From Arenicola marina (lineage: Eukaryota; Annelida; Polychaeta; Arenicolidae): a DNA stretch of 64,000 bases. The position numbers were made by a program, and so were the translations under genes. Below the pieces are notes generated by a model, which saw nothing but the letters and a program-made list of their open reading frames with translations, had not been told where the DNA came from and did not search any database. The stretch is from positions 28,194,029-28,258,028 of the forward strand of contig OZ025261.1 in the NCBI GenBank assembly GCA_964019135.1, read 5' to 3'. How positions within the stretch are numbered: position 1 is the first letter of the stretch; every line of letters starts with the position of its first letter. This document shows positions 44,501 to 55,770 of the stretch, in pieces.

Positions 44501-46042
44501 GGGTAGCTAGAAAACGAACGATTGTCACAGTCGTGCTGTCACTGTAAGATAAGCTAGCATTTCACTTAACGTCGGCACAAATCTTATATATGAGGGATAT
44601 AGTTGTATTTCGCACTCTTTTTTGAATCTACAGACCGAATATAACTGCAATCACGCAGCCTGCTACGAGACGGGGATATTCTTGAGTATCTAGAAGAAGC
44701 ATTTGGTGGCTTGGCCGGCTGTTACGGACACACTAGGGGCCTCCCTGGCTCAGTGGGTAAGCAGGCTGAGCTGCAGATCAATGCGCATTGGGTGTCTCAC
44801 CAAGGAACCTGCATCTGACTGGGGCATGTCGTTGTTCCCTGGATATTCTTTGGCCCGATTTAGCCTCAAGATTCCCTTCTACAAATGACCTAAAATGTTG
44901 ATGTTTCAGGCCATTTTTGTGCACAGGAATTGGGCATACCAGAGCGCGTAGCGTTCCCTCGTATGGGCGGTTATTTCAGACGTGGTATCGCGATTCCGTA
45001 TTGTAGTGGTGTCACAACCTTGATCAACGGATTCTCAGTCAATTTGATTCGAGCATATTTCAGTAAAGTAAACCAGATTATGAAATTAGGGTGAAGTAAA
45101 TGTCAAAGTACTTGCTGTTTAATCGCTTCCTTCTACTGCACTTCACTTGTATTTCACAACTATATTGGGGGTAAAAATACATTTCAAATTTGAAATATTC
45201 GAGCGCCCTCCAGCTTCTTACGATCACAACGAACTGTTTGACCCCACCGTTTTACTGCCAAGAAATCGTTCAACCGCTTCGCTCCTAGCGTCCACTGGAG
45301 CGAAAAGTTCCAATATAATATCCAAGGTGACATTTATTCGACGATTATCTTCGAAGATAAAAACATCCCCACAGGTCGGATAATGTATATATTGATTTAA
45401 GACACCGTTGCTCGACCACCGGGTTGGTCGCTCTAAATTAATTTCGCAGAGAGTCAGACACTTTAGCCATCCGCCTGTCAAAATCGATGTCGCCATGTAA
45501 CGGCTGAATTCGCAAAAACAAACTTACTTTCGAGTACGGTTATTCGCCTTTTCCTTTAAAGTTGGTTTCACCCTACACGGAAAATAATTTCGGTTCAGAT
45601 GGGGTGTAGATACTACCGTCAACTACGGGTGAGTTATTAATAAAAAATAATACTAAAAAATATATAATAAAATAAAGATGAATAAAAAAATAAAAATAAA
45701 TAATAAAATAAAAATAAAGAATAACAATTATTAAATAAAATACAAATACAAATATGTAATAAAATAAAAACGAACTACGGTTGCACTATAAATGAATATA
45801 TCCCTAGCCGGTTCATTCGACCTGAATGGACGCCACAATCGCCGCCCAAAAGATTAGATATGGAATGGTCGCCCGATCATAACTTGTGTCACGTGCGTGT
45901 CATCTCATAGAGAGCGGAGTCCTACTGGGCACGAGAAAGGGACCAAAGTATCTCGCCATATATACATGAAAGATAAAGAATGTATGAAGGTAACAGAAAT
46001 GTGTGTCAGCAATATCACGTCGTCTCATTTTATCTTGAAGGT
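44501..46042. other. Intron 3, possible SINE head and A-rich tract
   Basis: 44735-44775 has an A-box-like CCTGGCTCAGTGGGTAAGCA but no convincing B box, so a decayed tRNA-derived SINE is only possible. 45640-45775 is a low-complexity AAATAAAATAAAAATA tract. No exon recognised. Confidence 0.4.
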
Positions 46043-46098
46043 CATTCCTTATTGTGGCAGGCCTTTGTGGCAGGCAAGGCCTGCCACAATAAGGAATG
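46043..46098. repeat. Perfect 23-bp inverted repeat
   Basis: Arms CATTCCTTATTGTGGCAGGC CTT (46043-46065) and its exact reverse complement (46076-46098) around a 10-bp loop TGTGGCAGGC. The loop repeats a piece of the arm (TGTGGCAGGC is within it), as expected from a templated inverted duplication. Intron 3. Confidence 0.95.
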
Positions 46099-47314
46099 AG
46101 GGGGAAGCACAAAGGGGTGGAACGGGGGAAGCACAAAGGGGTGTGCTGCGGTCGTGCTCTGTTTACTGAGGAGTAGAAGTGTCGTAGGCGGACAGGTGAA
46201 TACATACATCCATACATACATACATCACAATCAGAAACCGGGGTCCTTTGTCCGAGGATCAGAGACGGACCCACGCAAAGGCATTTTGTTTGCACGCCTA
46301 GCCTTGTCATTAGCGGCGTCAATCACTCCCAGCCTTAGTCGCAGCCTCAACAGCTCATTGTGGTGGTGCTCGTGATCCCGAAATCATATTCAATATAACT
46401 TTAGCACTTTCTTAATTCAGAAAACCCACATCTCGTGTGAATACTGTTGTATTTTGAACCCGATCATCGTTCTAGCATGTACTGTCAATAAGCGGTTGAT
46501 GCCGGTTATACTGGTTTGAGAAACTGGATTTAAAACGCCAATCTAGGCGTCCAGGGAGTATAAACCTAGACCTAGCGATAAGCCATCGATGCCACGACCG
46601 CGGAAAGCTCTGTCGGTCACAGATAGTTAATCATAAGCGCAAATGCCGCGAAACAAATTTTATTACTTAAGCCAAAACAAAAGCTGCAAATCCATCTTCC
46701 ATCTTTCTCAGACGGAAGGATGCCAGCCATAGCAGGTTGTTTGGACAAAAAGGGGGAGTTGGGTATCTATGTACCAGGTGTAAGCAATCATGGGACGATA
46801 GTTGAAATATGAGCATGGTCATTTAAATAGACGTCAGAAAATGCCATGCAACTGTCTTGTGAAGACAAGGTGGTGACAAATCCCCACTCTTTCTAAAGAG
46901 AAATGCAATGTCCCAGTCGGGTGGGTGAATCATGCTCTTTGTGAAAGAAGCAGACATATACTGAATCATTTATTCTCTTAGTGAAAGGCTTTCTATGCTG
47001 CATCCTCTTGGGGGAAAGGACAGAAAGTTATGTGTAATTCGTTCTCTTCGCAGAAAACACAAAAGATTCAGCACAATTCGTTTTCTGCATGGTTCGGAGT
47101 TATTTGTCTCTTAGTGATGGGAAACATATATGCTCTTATGTAATTCATTCTCAAAGTGAAGCGAATAATACATAAATAAGAAATAAGCATTCAAATGGAA
47201 ACAGAAAAGTATCCGTAGTAGGCCCGTGCTCTGTCCTGAAAGGATGAGGCTGTATACCCAAAGCAGTTTTTCTGGACGGTATATGATGTCATGGAACTTG
47301 AATTTTCAACTCAC
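46099..47314. other. Intron 3, 5' part
   Basis: A short tandem pair GGGGGAAGCACAAAGGGGTG lies near 46101-46142 and a CATACATACATC microsatellite at 46202-46225. Irregular TTCTCTT/GTGAAAG words occur at 46930-47160. No exon recognised. Confidence 0.4.
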
Positions 47315-47386
47315 AGTTGCTGTAGTCGTTCCAAGTCTTGAAAGGCCGCAACCGGAATAGTGGTGAAGTCATTCTGCTGAAGTTGT
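47315..47386 (-). CDS. LGR type-B receptor, exon 3 (one LRR)
   Basis: Exon of 72 bp; acceptor CCGTTTCAG before 47386 and donor GTGAGT after 47315, with the common phase. It encodes QLQQNDFTTIPVAAFQDLER then LQQL, one standard 24-residue LRR. The matching LGR4/5 exon reads TLQNNQL.TVPSEAI.GL..LQSL. Extracellular LRR3. Intron 3, downstream on the minus strand, is the 20-kb repeat-filled intron; intron 2, upstream, is only 1.1 kb. A 15-bp perfect inverted repeat lies about 80 bp upstream of the acceptor. Confidence 0.88.
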
Positions 47387-47467
47387 CTGAAACGGACCAT
47401 ATTAACATATCATACTTGTCGTACTGGAAATTTGTATGTTCATCGGGTCAAGGCAGTTCATTTCGTT

Positions 47468-47511
47468 GCCGAATTCCGTAGACGTTCCACGTCGTTTCTA
47501 CGGAATTCGGC
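47468..47511. repeat. Perfect 15-bp inverted repeat in intron 2
   Basis: Arms GCCGAATTCCGTAGA (47468-47482) and TCTACGGAATTCGGC (47497-47511) around a 14-bp loop CGTTCCACGTCGTT. It could form a stable hairpin near the exon 3 branch-point zone. Confidence 0.95.
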
Positions 47512-48102
47512 CCATAAATGCAAATCCTGATCATACCCTATTGATTATACCCTATTAAACGTTCATTTGCTAAATATTGCATGCGAAACTAATACACAGC
47601 CATAACCCAAAGAGCCACCAGACGTCCTATCAGGCCTCCAGACGTCTGAAAGCATGATCCAGTCTTTTCCTGTCGCTTTTTCTATAGCAGCCGGGAGTGT
47701 TTCTTCGATAACTTTATCTTTAACGATAACACTTGATCATGACATCCTAAATTTGGGAGATATTTCGAGCGCAGACGCTATGTACTCATGAACTATTATT
47801 TCACCTGTGAATGCTACCTGTGCACGGCAATAAATGTTTCCCACGGTGATATTAGCCGGGTAAAACCACACAGTGACGTAAGATATAACAAGTGGGTTCG
47901 GGGCTGGGGAGGCGGGGAGGCGGAAACGGGGGGGGGGGGGGTAGGGCATAAGTACGTGGCTGCAATACCGACACGGGGTGGGGGCAGGATGGGGGGCGTG
48001 ACCGAACATAGCCGGCCGAAATCAGATATGCGCATTAAAACTTGCGATTATTACGTTAGACTTATGTATTATAGTGTACACCGGAATGGATGATGATGGA
48101 TG

Positions 48103-48465
48103 AAACTAATGACGCCCAAATTACCTTTTTTCTCTAAATCCCCAAAGATCGAAATCAACAATTTCTCTCGATGTGCCCATCTGATTTTCTTTCATAATAA
48201 TGATTGCAGTTCCTGACTATATAGTTTAGTTCAAATAAGTAACCTCCCGACATTTTGTCATGAATGTCAATGTCTATTTTAGACGCCTTTTTAACCACCA
48301 AAATCTGTCAGTGTTCCTTTTATATGCCTTTTTATTAACCAAATAATTATCTCTCTATGACCACAAAATCGGGCACTTTTAGCTCACTATCCAAATGCTC
48401 TCTACGGCATGGGAGGCACACCCCCACCACTGTAGTAATGTAGCGCCCCCCCCCCCCCCATCACC
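48103..48465 (-). repeat. Dispersed repeat family C, copy 1
   Basis: The reverse complement matches 62306-62655: shared blocks ACTACAGTGGTGGGGGTGTG, GGTTAAAAAGGCATATAAAA and GAGAGAAATTGTTGATTTC. One end is a poly-C/G run (48447-48459). A unit around AAAAGGCATATAAAA is duplicated inside. Class unknown. Its poly-C end is about 25 bp past the exon 2 donor. Confidence 0.85.
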
Positions 48466-48483
48466 CGAGGGCGAGTCACTCAC

Positions 48484-48555
48484 AGATCGTGCAGCTCAGC
48501 CATCCCCGTGAAGGTATGCGGCGGAAGCGTAGACAGGCGATTAGAGGCCAGATGC
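48484..48555 (-). CDS. LGR type-B receptor, exon 2 (first LRR exon seen)
   Basis: Exon of 72 bp; acceptor TTTCCTTGCAG before 48555 and donor GTGAGT after 48484, with the common phase. It encodes HLASNRLSTLPPHTFTGMAE then LHDL. It matches LGR4/5 exon 2 (QLAGNDL.FI...AL.GL..LKVL). Extracellular LRR2. The exon carrying the signal peptide, the cysteine-rich LRRNT cap and LRR1 should lie upstream, at higher coordinates; I found none up to 64000, so intron 1 is probably longer than 15 kb, or that exon is too divergent to see. Confidence 0.88.
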
Positions 48556-49574
48556 CTGCAAGGAAACATAAACTTTAAGACGACATCGCATCACGAAGCG
48601 AAATCTGTATGTACATAGCGAGTCATGGATAAGAATTGACTGCTCGAGGCTGCCAAGACCGAAAGAGGGTGCAACATAATCTATATATTATATACTATGT
48701 ATATTTAGCGATTGATCCATATATATTTTTGCACGCGGAACATTGCCCTTGATTTCCAATTATTCAATGATTAACAAACACTAGGACAGTATTTCTCGGT
48801 TTAAACATATTTTTATTGTGCAAGTGGAAATCAGGTCTATAACAAATTCCTCTTGCTGGGGTACCCTAACACAAGATTGTTAAGAATTTAAAATGTCAAG
48901 AACTCACATGATATAAATTGTAGAACAAATAATTAGCTTATCTAAACCAGGGTATCAGTACTTCTTATGAATTGCATATCAAAAAGAGCATTTAATCAAT
49001 ATTTTAGCGAGCGTTCTCCATTATATATAAGTACATATATACGCATTTGATACAGGTAGCCCACCACGCTTCCCAGAGGGACATCACACTGCGACATCAT
49101 CAAGCGAAAGCTCCTGGATGGCTGACGCCCCCCCCCCCCTCTCCCCGCCCATCGTCCCCTCCCGTTTCCAGTCCCTCGTTACCCTGACGACGAACACATG
49201 ACCCCGCCGTTATGAAACCAGACGGCAGCCGACAATGAGCCACGCCACATCGGCATCAAAAGTAACAGGAGACATTTTTTCACCAGTGATAATAACATCA
49301 AAAACCAACAGGAAATTAACGAAAACATTAAATAACGCCTAGGATAGGGTGCCATCTACCCGGGTGGATGTGTCCATGTTACCAACAGAAGATGCAACGC
49401 TACATGTTTTTTTACCGATGTATCTAAAGCATGCTTTACATACGGTGTTTTGGAGTTTACCTGTGGGGCACACGACCTCCCGTGGCTCCCCCTACTGGGG
49501 AGAAGTGTCCTTTCCCTGGTGGGTCCAAGTGCCTGGGCGAGGCGGGGTTGGGTGGAGGGGGGGGGGGGTGGCGG
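48556..49574. other. Intron 1 (presumed), unassigned
   Basis: AT-rich 48680-49060, C run at 49130; no exon or named repeat recognised. Confidence 0.4.
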
Positions 49575-49680
49575 AAGAGGGCGTGAGGGAAGCGTCAAAG
49601 AGACATGGGTGGCGGAAGAGGGCGTGAGGGAAGCGTCAAAGAGACATGGGTGGCGGAAGAGGGCGTGAGAGAAGGGGAGG
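49575..49680. repeat. 41-bp repeat, about 2.5 copies
   Basis: GGGTGGCGGAAGAGGGCGTG AGGGAAGCGTCAAAGAGACAT in tandem; the last copy is truncated and changed. Confidence 0.9.
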
Positions 49681-49734
49681 GGAGGGGAAGGAGAGGGTGG
49701 GGGTGTATGCCCTTCGGTCTTTGATCATGTCGAC

Positions 49735-52700
49735 TCGTAACAAGAGCTCTGCCCCCACTCTGTTGGGGAAGAACGGCGCGTAACATGAGCACTGCCCCCA
49801 CTCTGTTGGGGAAGGACGGCGCGTAGCATGAGCTCTGCTCCCACTCTGTTGGGGAAGGACGGCGAGTAACATGAGCTCTGCCCCCCCCCCCTCTGTTGGG
49901 GACGGACGGCGCGTAACATGAGCTCTGCCCCCACTCTGTTGGGGAAGAACGGCGCGTAACATGAGCACTGCCCCCACTCTGTTGGGGAAGGACGGCGCGT
50001 AGCATGAGCTCTGCTCCCACTCTGTTGGGGAAGGACGGCGCGTAACATGAGCTCGGCCCCCCCCCCCCCCCTCTGTTGGGGACGGACGGCCCGTAACATG
50101 AGTTCTGCCCCCACTCTGTTGGAGAAGGACGGCGCGTAACATGAGTTCTGCCCCCACTCTGTTGGGGAAGGACGGCGCGTAACATGAGCTCTGCCCCCAC
50201 TCTGTTGGGGAAGGACGGCGCGTAACATGAGCTCTGCCCCCCCCCGTTGGGGACGGACGGCGCGTAACATGAGTTCTGCCCCCACTCTGTTGGGGAAGGA
50301 CGGCGCGTAACATGAGCTCTGCCCCCACTCTGTTGGGGAAGGACGGCGCGTAACATGAGCTCTGCCCCCCCCCGTTGGGGACGGACGGCGCGTAACATGA
50401 GCTCTGCCCCCACTCTGTTGGGGAAGGACGGCGTGTAACATGAGCTCTGCCCCCCCCCCCCTCTGTTGGGGAAGGACGGCGCGTAGCATGAGTTCTGCTC
50501 CCACTCTGTTGGGGAAGGACGGCGCGTAACATGAGCACTGCCCCGCCCTCTGTTGGGGAAGGACGGCGCGTAACATGAGCACTGCCCCCCCCCCCCTCTA
50601 CGGACAGCGCTTAACATGAGCACTGCCCCCATTCTGTTGGGTACGGACGGCGCGTAACATGAGCTATGCCCCCCCCCTCTGTTGGGGACGGACGGCGCGT
50701 AACATGAGCTCTGCCCCGCCCCCCTCTGTTGGGGACGGACGGCGCGTAACATGAGCTCTGCCCCCACTCTGTTGGGGAAGAACGGCGCGTAACATGAGCA
50801 CTGCTCCCACTCTGTTGGGGAAGGACGGCGCGTAACATGAGCTCTGCCCCCCCCCCCCCTCTACGGACGGCGCTTAACATGAGCACTGCCCCCATTCTGT
50901 TGGGCACGGACGGCGCGTAACATGAGCTCTGCCCCCCCCCCCCTCTGTTGGGGACGGACGGCGCGTAACATGAGCTCTGCCCCCCCCCCCCCTCTGTTGG
51001 GGACGGACGGCGCGTAACATGAGCACTGCCCCCACTCTGTTGGGGAAGGACGGCGCGTAGCATGAGCACTGCCCCCACTCTGTTGGGGAAGGACGGCGCG
51101 TAGCATGAGCTCTGCTCCCACTCTGTTGGGGAAGGACGGCGCGTAACATGAGCTCTGCCCCCCCCCCCTCTGTTGGGGACGGACGGCCCGTAACATGAGT
51201 TCTGCCCCCACTCTGTTGGGGAAGGACGGCGCGTAACATGAGTTCTGCCCCCACTCTGTTGGGGAAGGACGGCGCGTAACATGAGCTCTGCCCCCACTCT
51301 GTTGGGGAAGGACGGCGCGTAGCATGAGCTCTGCCCCCCCCCCCGTTGGGGACGGACGGCGCGTAACATGAGCTCTGCCCCCACTCTGTTGGGGAAGGAC
51401 GGCGCGTAACATGAGCACTGCCCCCACTCTGTTGGGGACGGACGGCGCGTAACATGAACTCTGCCCCGCCCTCTGTTGGGGAAGGACGGCGCGTAACATG
51501 AGCACTGCCCCCCCCCCCCCCTCTACGGACGGCGCTTAACATGAGCACTGCCCCCATTCTGTTGGGTACGGACGGCGCGTAACATGAGCTCTGCCCCCCC
51601 CCCCCTCTGTTGGGGACGGACGGCGCGTAACATGAGCTCTGCCCCCACTCTGTTGGGGAAGAACGGCGCGTAACATGAGCACTGCTCCCACTCTGTTGGG
51701 GAAGGACGGCGCGTAACATGAGCTCTGCCCCCCCCTCCCTCTACGGACGGCGCTTAACATGAGCACTGCCCCCATTCTGTTGGGCACGGACGGCGCGTAA
51801 CATGAGCTCTGCCCCCCCTTCCCTCTGTTGGGGACGGACGGCGCGTAACATGAGCTCTGCCCCCCCCCCCCTCTGTTGGGGACGGACGGCGCGTAACATG
51901 AGCTCTGCCCCCACTCTGTTGGGGAAGAACGGCGCGTAACATGAGCACTGCCCCCACTCTGTTGGGGAAGGACGGCGCGTAGCATGAGCTCTGCTCCCAC
52001 TCTGTTGGGGAAGGACGGCGCGTAACATGAGCACTGCCCCCACTCTGTTGGGGAAGGACGACGCGTAACATGAGCACTGCCCCCACTCTGTTGGGGAAGG
52101 ACGGCGCGTAACATGAGCACTGCCCCCCCCCTCTACGGACGGCGCTTAACATGAGCACTGCCCCCACTCTGTTGGGGACGGACGGCGCGTAACATGAGCT
52201 CTGCCCCCCCCCCTCTACGGACGGCGCGTAACATGAGCTCTGCCCCCACTCTGTTGGGGACGGACGGCGCGTAACATGAGCTCTGCCCCCCCCCCTCTGT
52301 TGGGGACGGACGGCGCGTAACATGAGCTCTGCTCCCACTCTGTTGGGGAAGAACGGCGCGTAACATGAGCACTGCCCCCACTCTGTTGGGGAAGGACGGC
52401 GCGTAGCATGAGCTCTGCTCCCACTCTGTTGGGGAAGGACGGCGCGTAACATGAGCACTGCCCCCACTCTGTTGGGGAAGGACGGCGCGTAACATGAGCA
52501 CTGCCCCCCCCCCCTCTACGGACGGCGCTTAACATGAGCACTGCCCCCATTCTGTTGGGTACGGACGGCGCGTAACATGAGCACTGCCCCCCCCGCCCTC
52601 TGTTGGGTACGGACGGCGCGTAACATGAGCACTGCCCCCATTCTGTTGGGTACGGACGGCGCGTAACATGAGCACTGCCCCCCCCGTCCTCTGTTGAGGA

Positions 52701-52755
52701 CGGACGGCGCGTAACATGAGCACTGCCCCAACTCAGTGTTGGGGACGGGCACTGC
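49735..52755. repeat. 43-bp poly-C minisatellite, about 70 copies
   Basis: Units of GTAACATGAGCTCTGCCCCC ACTCTGTTGGGGAAGGACGG CGC. In many units ACTCTG is preceded by a pure C run of 7-14. A shorter variant, CCCTCTACGGACGGCGCTTAACATGA, recurs at about 50597, 50865, 51525, 51740, 52130 and 52512. Frames of 200-390 codons on the minus strand shift between each other at the variable C runs and are not genes. Confidence 0.97.
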
Positions 52756-53269
52756 CCCCAATCTGCATCGGTATAATGCCTACTCTGCGACGAGTTGTAG
52801 TCAGTCCCTAACCGGTGACTCCCACTTTACTGCATGTATATGTCGATGTCCCATCAACGACAGAGCGTCCATTTACGTTTGGTCCATTAACTTGGGCTAC
52901 AGACCGGTGACCGCCGCCATTGCTGAATTATGGCCCTCATCGTTGTCATGGCAACCGCCCTGGAATCAAAGCCCTACCGTCAGAAGTCCTAACATAAACC
53001 CAGAAAATATTTCTCTGATATGTAGGGGTACCAATTATATAGACATACCTACCACCAGACAGCGTGACGATAACGAGTCTTGATAACGCTTCACGATATG
53101 TATGTGTGCCATTTTGAAAATCCCCTAAACAACCCCGCCGCCCCCCCCCCCCATCCCCGGACTAACCCAACCCCCTCCCGCGACCCGCATCCGACAGTGA
53201 CACATTATGAGCGAGATGAACAAATTCTGGACGACAGTGATATCTTCTGAAAGATATGTCACACATTTT
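52756..53269. other. Unassigned spacer between satellites
   Basis: No exon is recognised; C run near 53140. 53100-53270 fades into the following 20-bp array. Confidence 0.4.
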
Positions 53270-55770
53270 GAACGATATCAACACATTCTGAGCAATAGTG
53301 ACACATTCTGAGCAATAGTGACACATTCTGAACAATAGTGACACATTCTGAACAATAGTGACCCATTCTGAGCAATATTGACACATTCTGAACAATAGTG
53401 ACACATTCTGAGCAATATTGACACATTCTGAGCAATATTGACACATTCTGAACAATATTGACACATTCTGAACAATAGTGACACATTCTGAACAATAGTG
53501 ACACATTCTGAACAATAGTGACACATTCTGAGCAATAGTGACACATTCTGAGCAATATTGACACATTCTGAGCAATATTGACACATTCTGAACAATATTG
53601 ACACATTCTGAACAATAGTGACACATTCTGAACAATAGTGACACATTCTGAGCAATATTGACACATTCTGAACAATAGTGACACATTCTGAACAATAGTG
53701 ACACATTCTGAGCAATATTGACACATTCTGAACAATAGTGACACATTCTGAACAATAGTGACACATTCTGAACAATAGTATCCCATTTTGAGAGATAGTG
53801 ACACATTCTGAACAATAGTGACACATTCTGAACAATAGTATCCCATTCTGAGCAATATTGACACATTCTGAACAATAGTGACACATTCTGAACAATAGTG
53901 ACACATTCTGAGCAATATTGACACATTCTGAACAATAGTGACACATTCTGAACAATAGTGACACATTCTGAACAATAGTATCCCATTTTGAGAGATAGTG
54001 ACACATTCTGAACAATAGTAACCCATTCTGGGAGATAGTGACATAAGAGGGATAATGACACATTCTGAGGGATAGTGACACATTCTGAGGGATAGTGACA
54101 CATTCTGAGGGATAGTGACACATTCTGAGCGGTGGTGGCCCATTCTGAGGGTTAGTGACACATTATGAGGGATAGTGGCACATTCTGACCGATAGTGGCA
54201 CACTCTGAGGGATAGTGGCACATTCTGAGGGATAGTGGCACATTATGAGGGATAGTGGCACATTCTGAGGGATAGTGACACATTATGAGGGATAGTGACA
54301 CATTCTGAGGGATAGTGGCACATTATGAGGGATAGTGGCACATTCTGAGGGATAGTGACACATTATGAGGGATAGTGACACATTATGAGGGATAGTGGCA
54401 CATTCTGAGGGTTAGTGACACATTATGAGGGATAGTGACACATTATGAGGGATAGTGACACATTCTGAGGGATAGTGACACATTCTGAGGGATAGTGACA
54501 CATTCTGAGCGGTGGTGGCCCATTCTGAGGGTTAGTGACACATTATGAGGGATAGTGGCACCTTCTGAGGGATAGTGACACATTATGAGGGATAGTGGCA
54601 CATTCTGAGGGATAGTGGCACATTCTGAGGGATAGTGACACATTATGAGGGATAGTGGCACGTTCTGAGGGATAGTGGCACATTCTGAGGGATAGTGGCA
54701 CATTCTAAGGGATAGTGGCACATTATGAGGGATAGTGGCACGTTCTGAGGGATAGTGGCACATTCTGAGGGATAGTGGCACATTCTGAGGGATAGTGGCA
54801 CATTATGAGGGATAGTGGCACATTCTAAGGGATAGTGACACATTATGAGGGATAGTGACACATTCTGAGGGATAGTGGCACATTATGAGGGATAGTGGCA
54901 CATTCTGAGGGATAGTGACACATTATGAGGGATAGTGACACATTATGAGGGATAGTGGCACATTCTGAGGGTTAGTGACACATTATGAGGGATAGTGACA
55001 CATTATGAGGGATAGTGGCACGTTCTGAGGGATAGTGGCACATTATGAGGGATAGTGGCACATTCTGAGGGATAGTGACACATTATGAGCGGTGGTGGCA
55101 CATTATGAGGGATAGTGGCACATTCTGAGGGATAGTGACACATTATGAGGGATAGTGACACATTATGAGGGACAGTGGCACGTTCTGAGGGATAGTGGCA
55201 CATTATGAGGGATAGTGGCACATTCTGAGGGATAGTGACACATTATGAGGGATAGTGGTACGTTCTGAGGGATAGTGGCACATTATGAGGGATAGTGGCA
55301 CATTCTGAGGGATAGTGACACATTATGAGCGGTGGTGGCACATTATGAGGGATAGTGGCACATTCTGAGGGATAGTGACACATTATGAGGGATAGTGACA
55401 CATTATGAGGGATAGTGGCACGTTCTGAGGGATAGTGGCACATTATGAGGGATAGTGGCACATTCTGAGGGATAGTGACACATTATGAGGGATAGTGGTA
55501 CGTTCTGAGGGATAGTGACACATTATGAGGGATAGTGGCACGTTCTGAGGGATAGTGACACATTATGAGGGATAGTGGCACGTTCTGAGGGATAGTGACA
55601 CATTATGAGGGATAGTGGCACGTTCTGAGGGATAGTGACACATTATGAGGGATAGTGGCACGTTCTGAGGGATAGTGACACATTCTGAGCAATAGTGACA
55701 CATTCTGAACAATAGTGACGCCTTCTGAACACTAGTGACAGATTCTGAGGAATAGTGGTGACACATTCTC
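53270..55770. repeat. 20-bp satellite with two subfamilies and higher-order repeats
   Basis: About 120 units. 53270-54020 uses ACACATTCTGAACAATAGTG (with GAGCAATATTG variants); 54050-55680 uses ACACATTCTGAGGGATAGTG with TTATGAG and GGCAC variants; the AACAATAGTG type returns at 55680. A block containing GAGCGGTGGTGGCACATTAT recurs at 55088 and 55328 (240 bp, 12 units), and GAGCGGTGGTGGCCCATTCT at 54126 and 54506 (380 bp, 19 units). The unit is not divisible by three, yet stops are rare, giving long minus-strand frames. Confidence 0.97.

Noticed and set aside
49595..52501. Minus-strand frames rich in SSCYAPS and LMLRAV
   Set aside because: Translation of the 43-bp satellite in different phases; they switch frame at the variable C runs.
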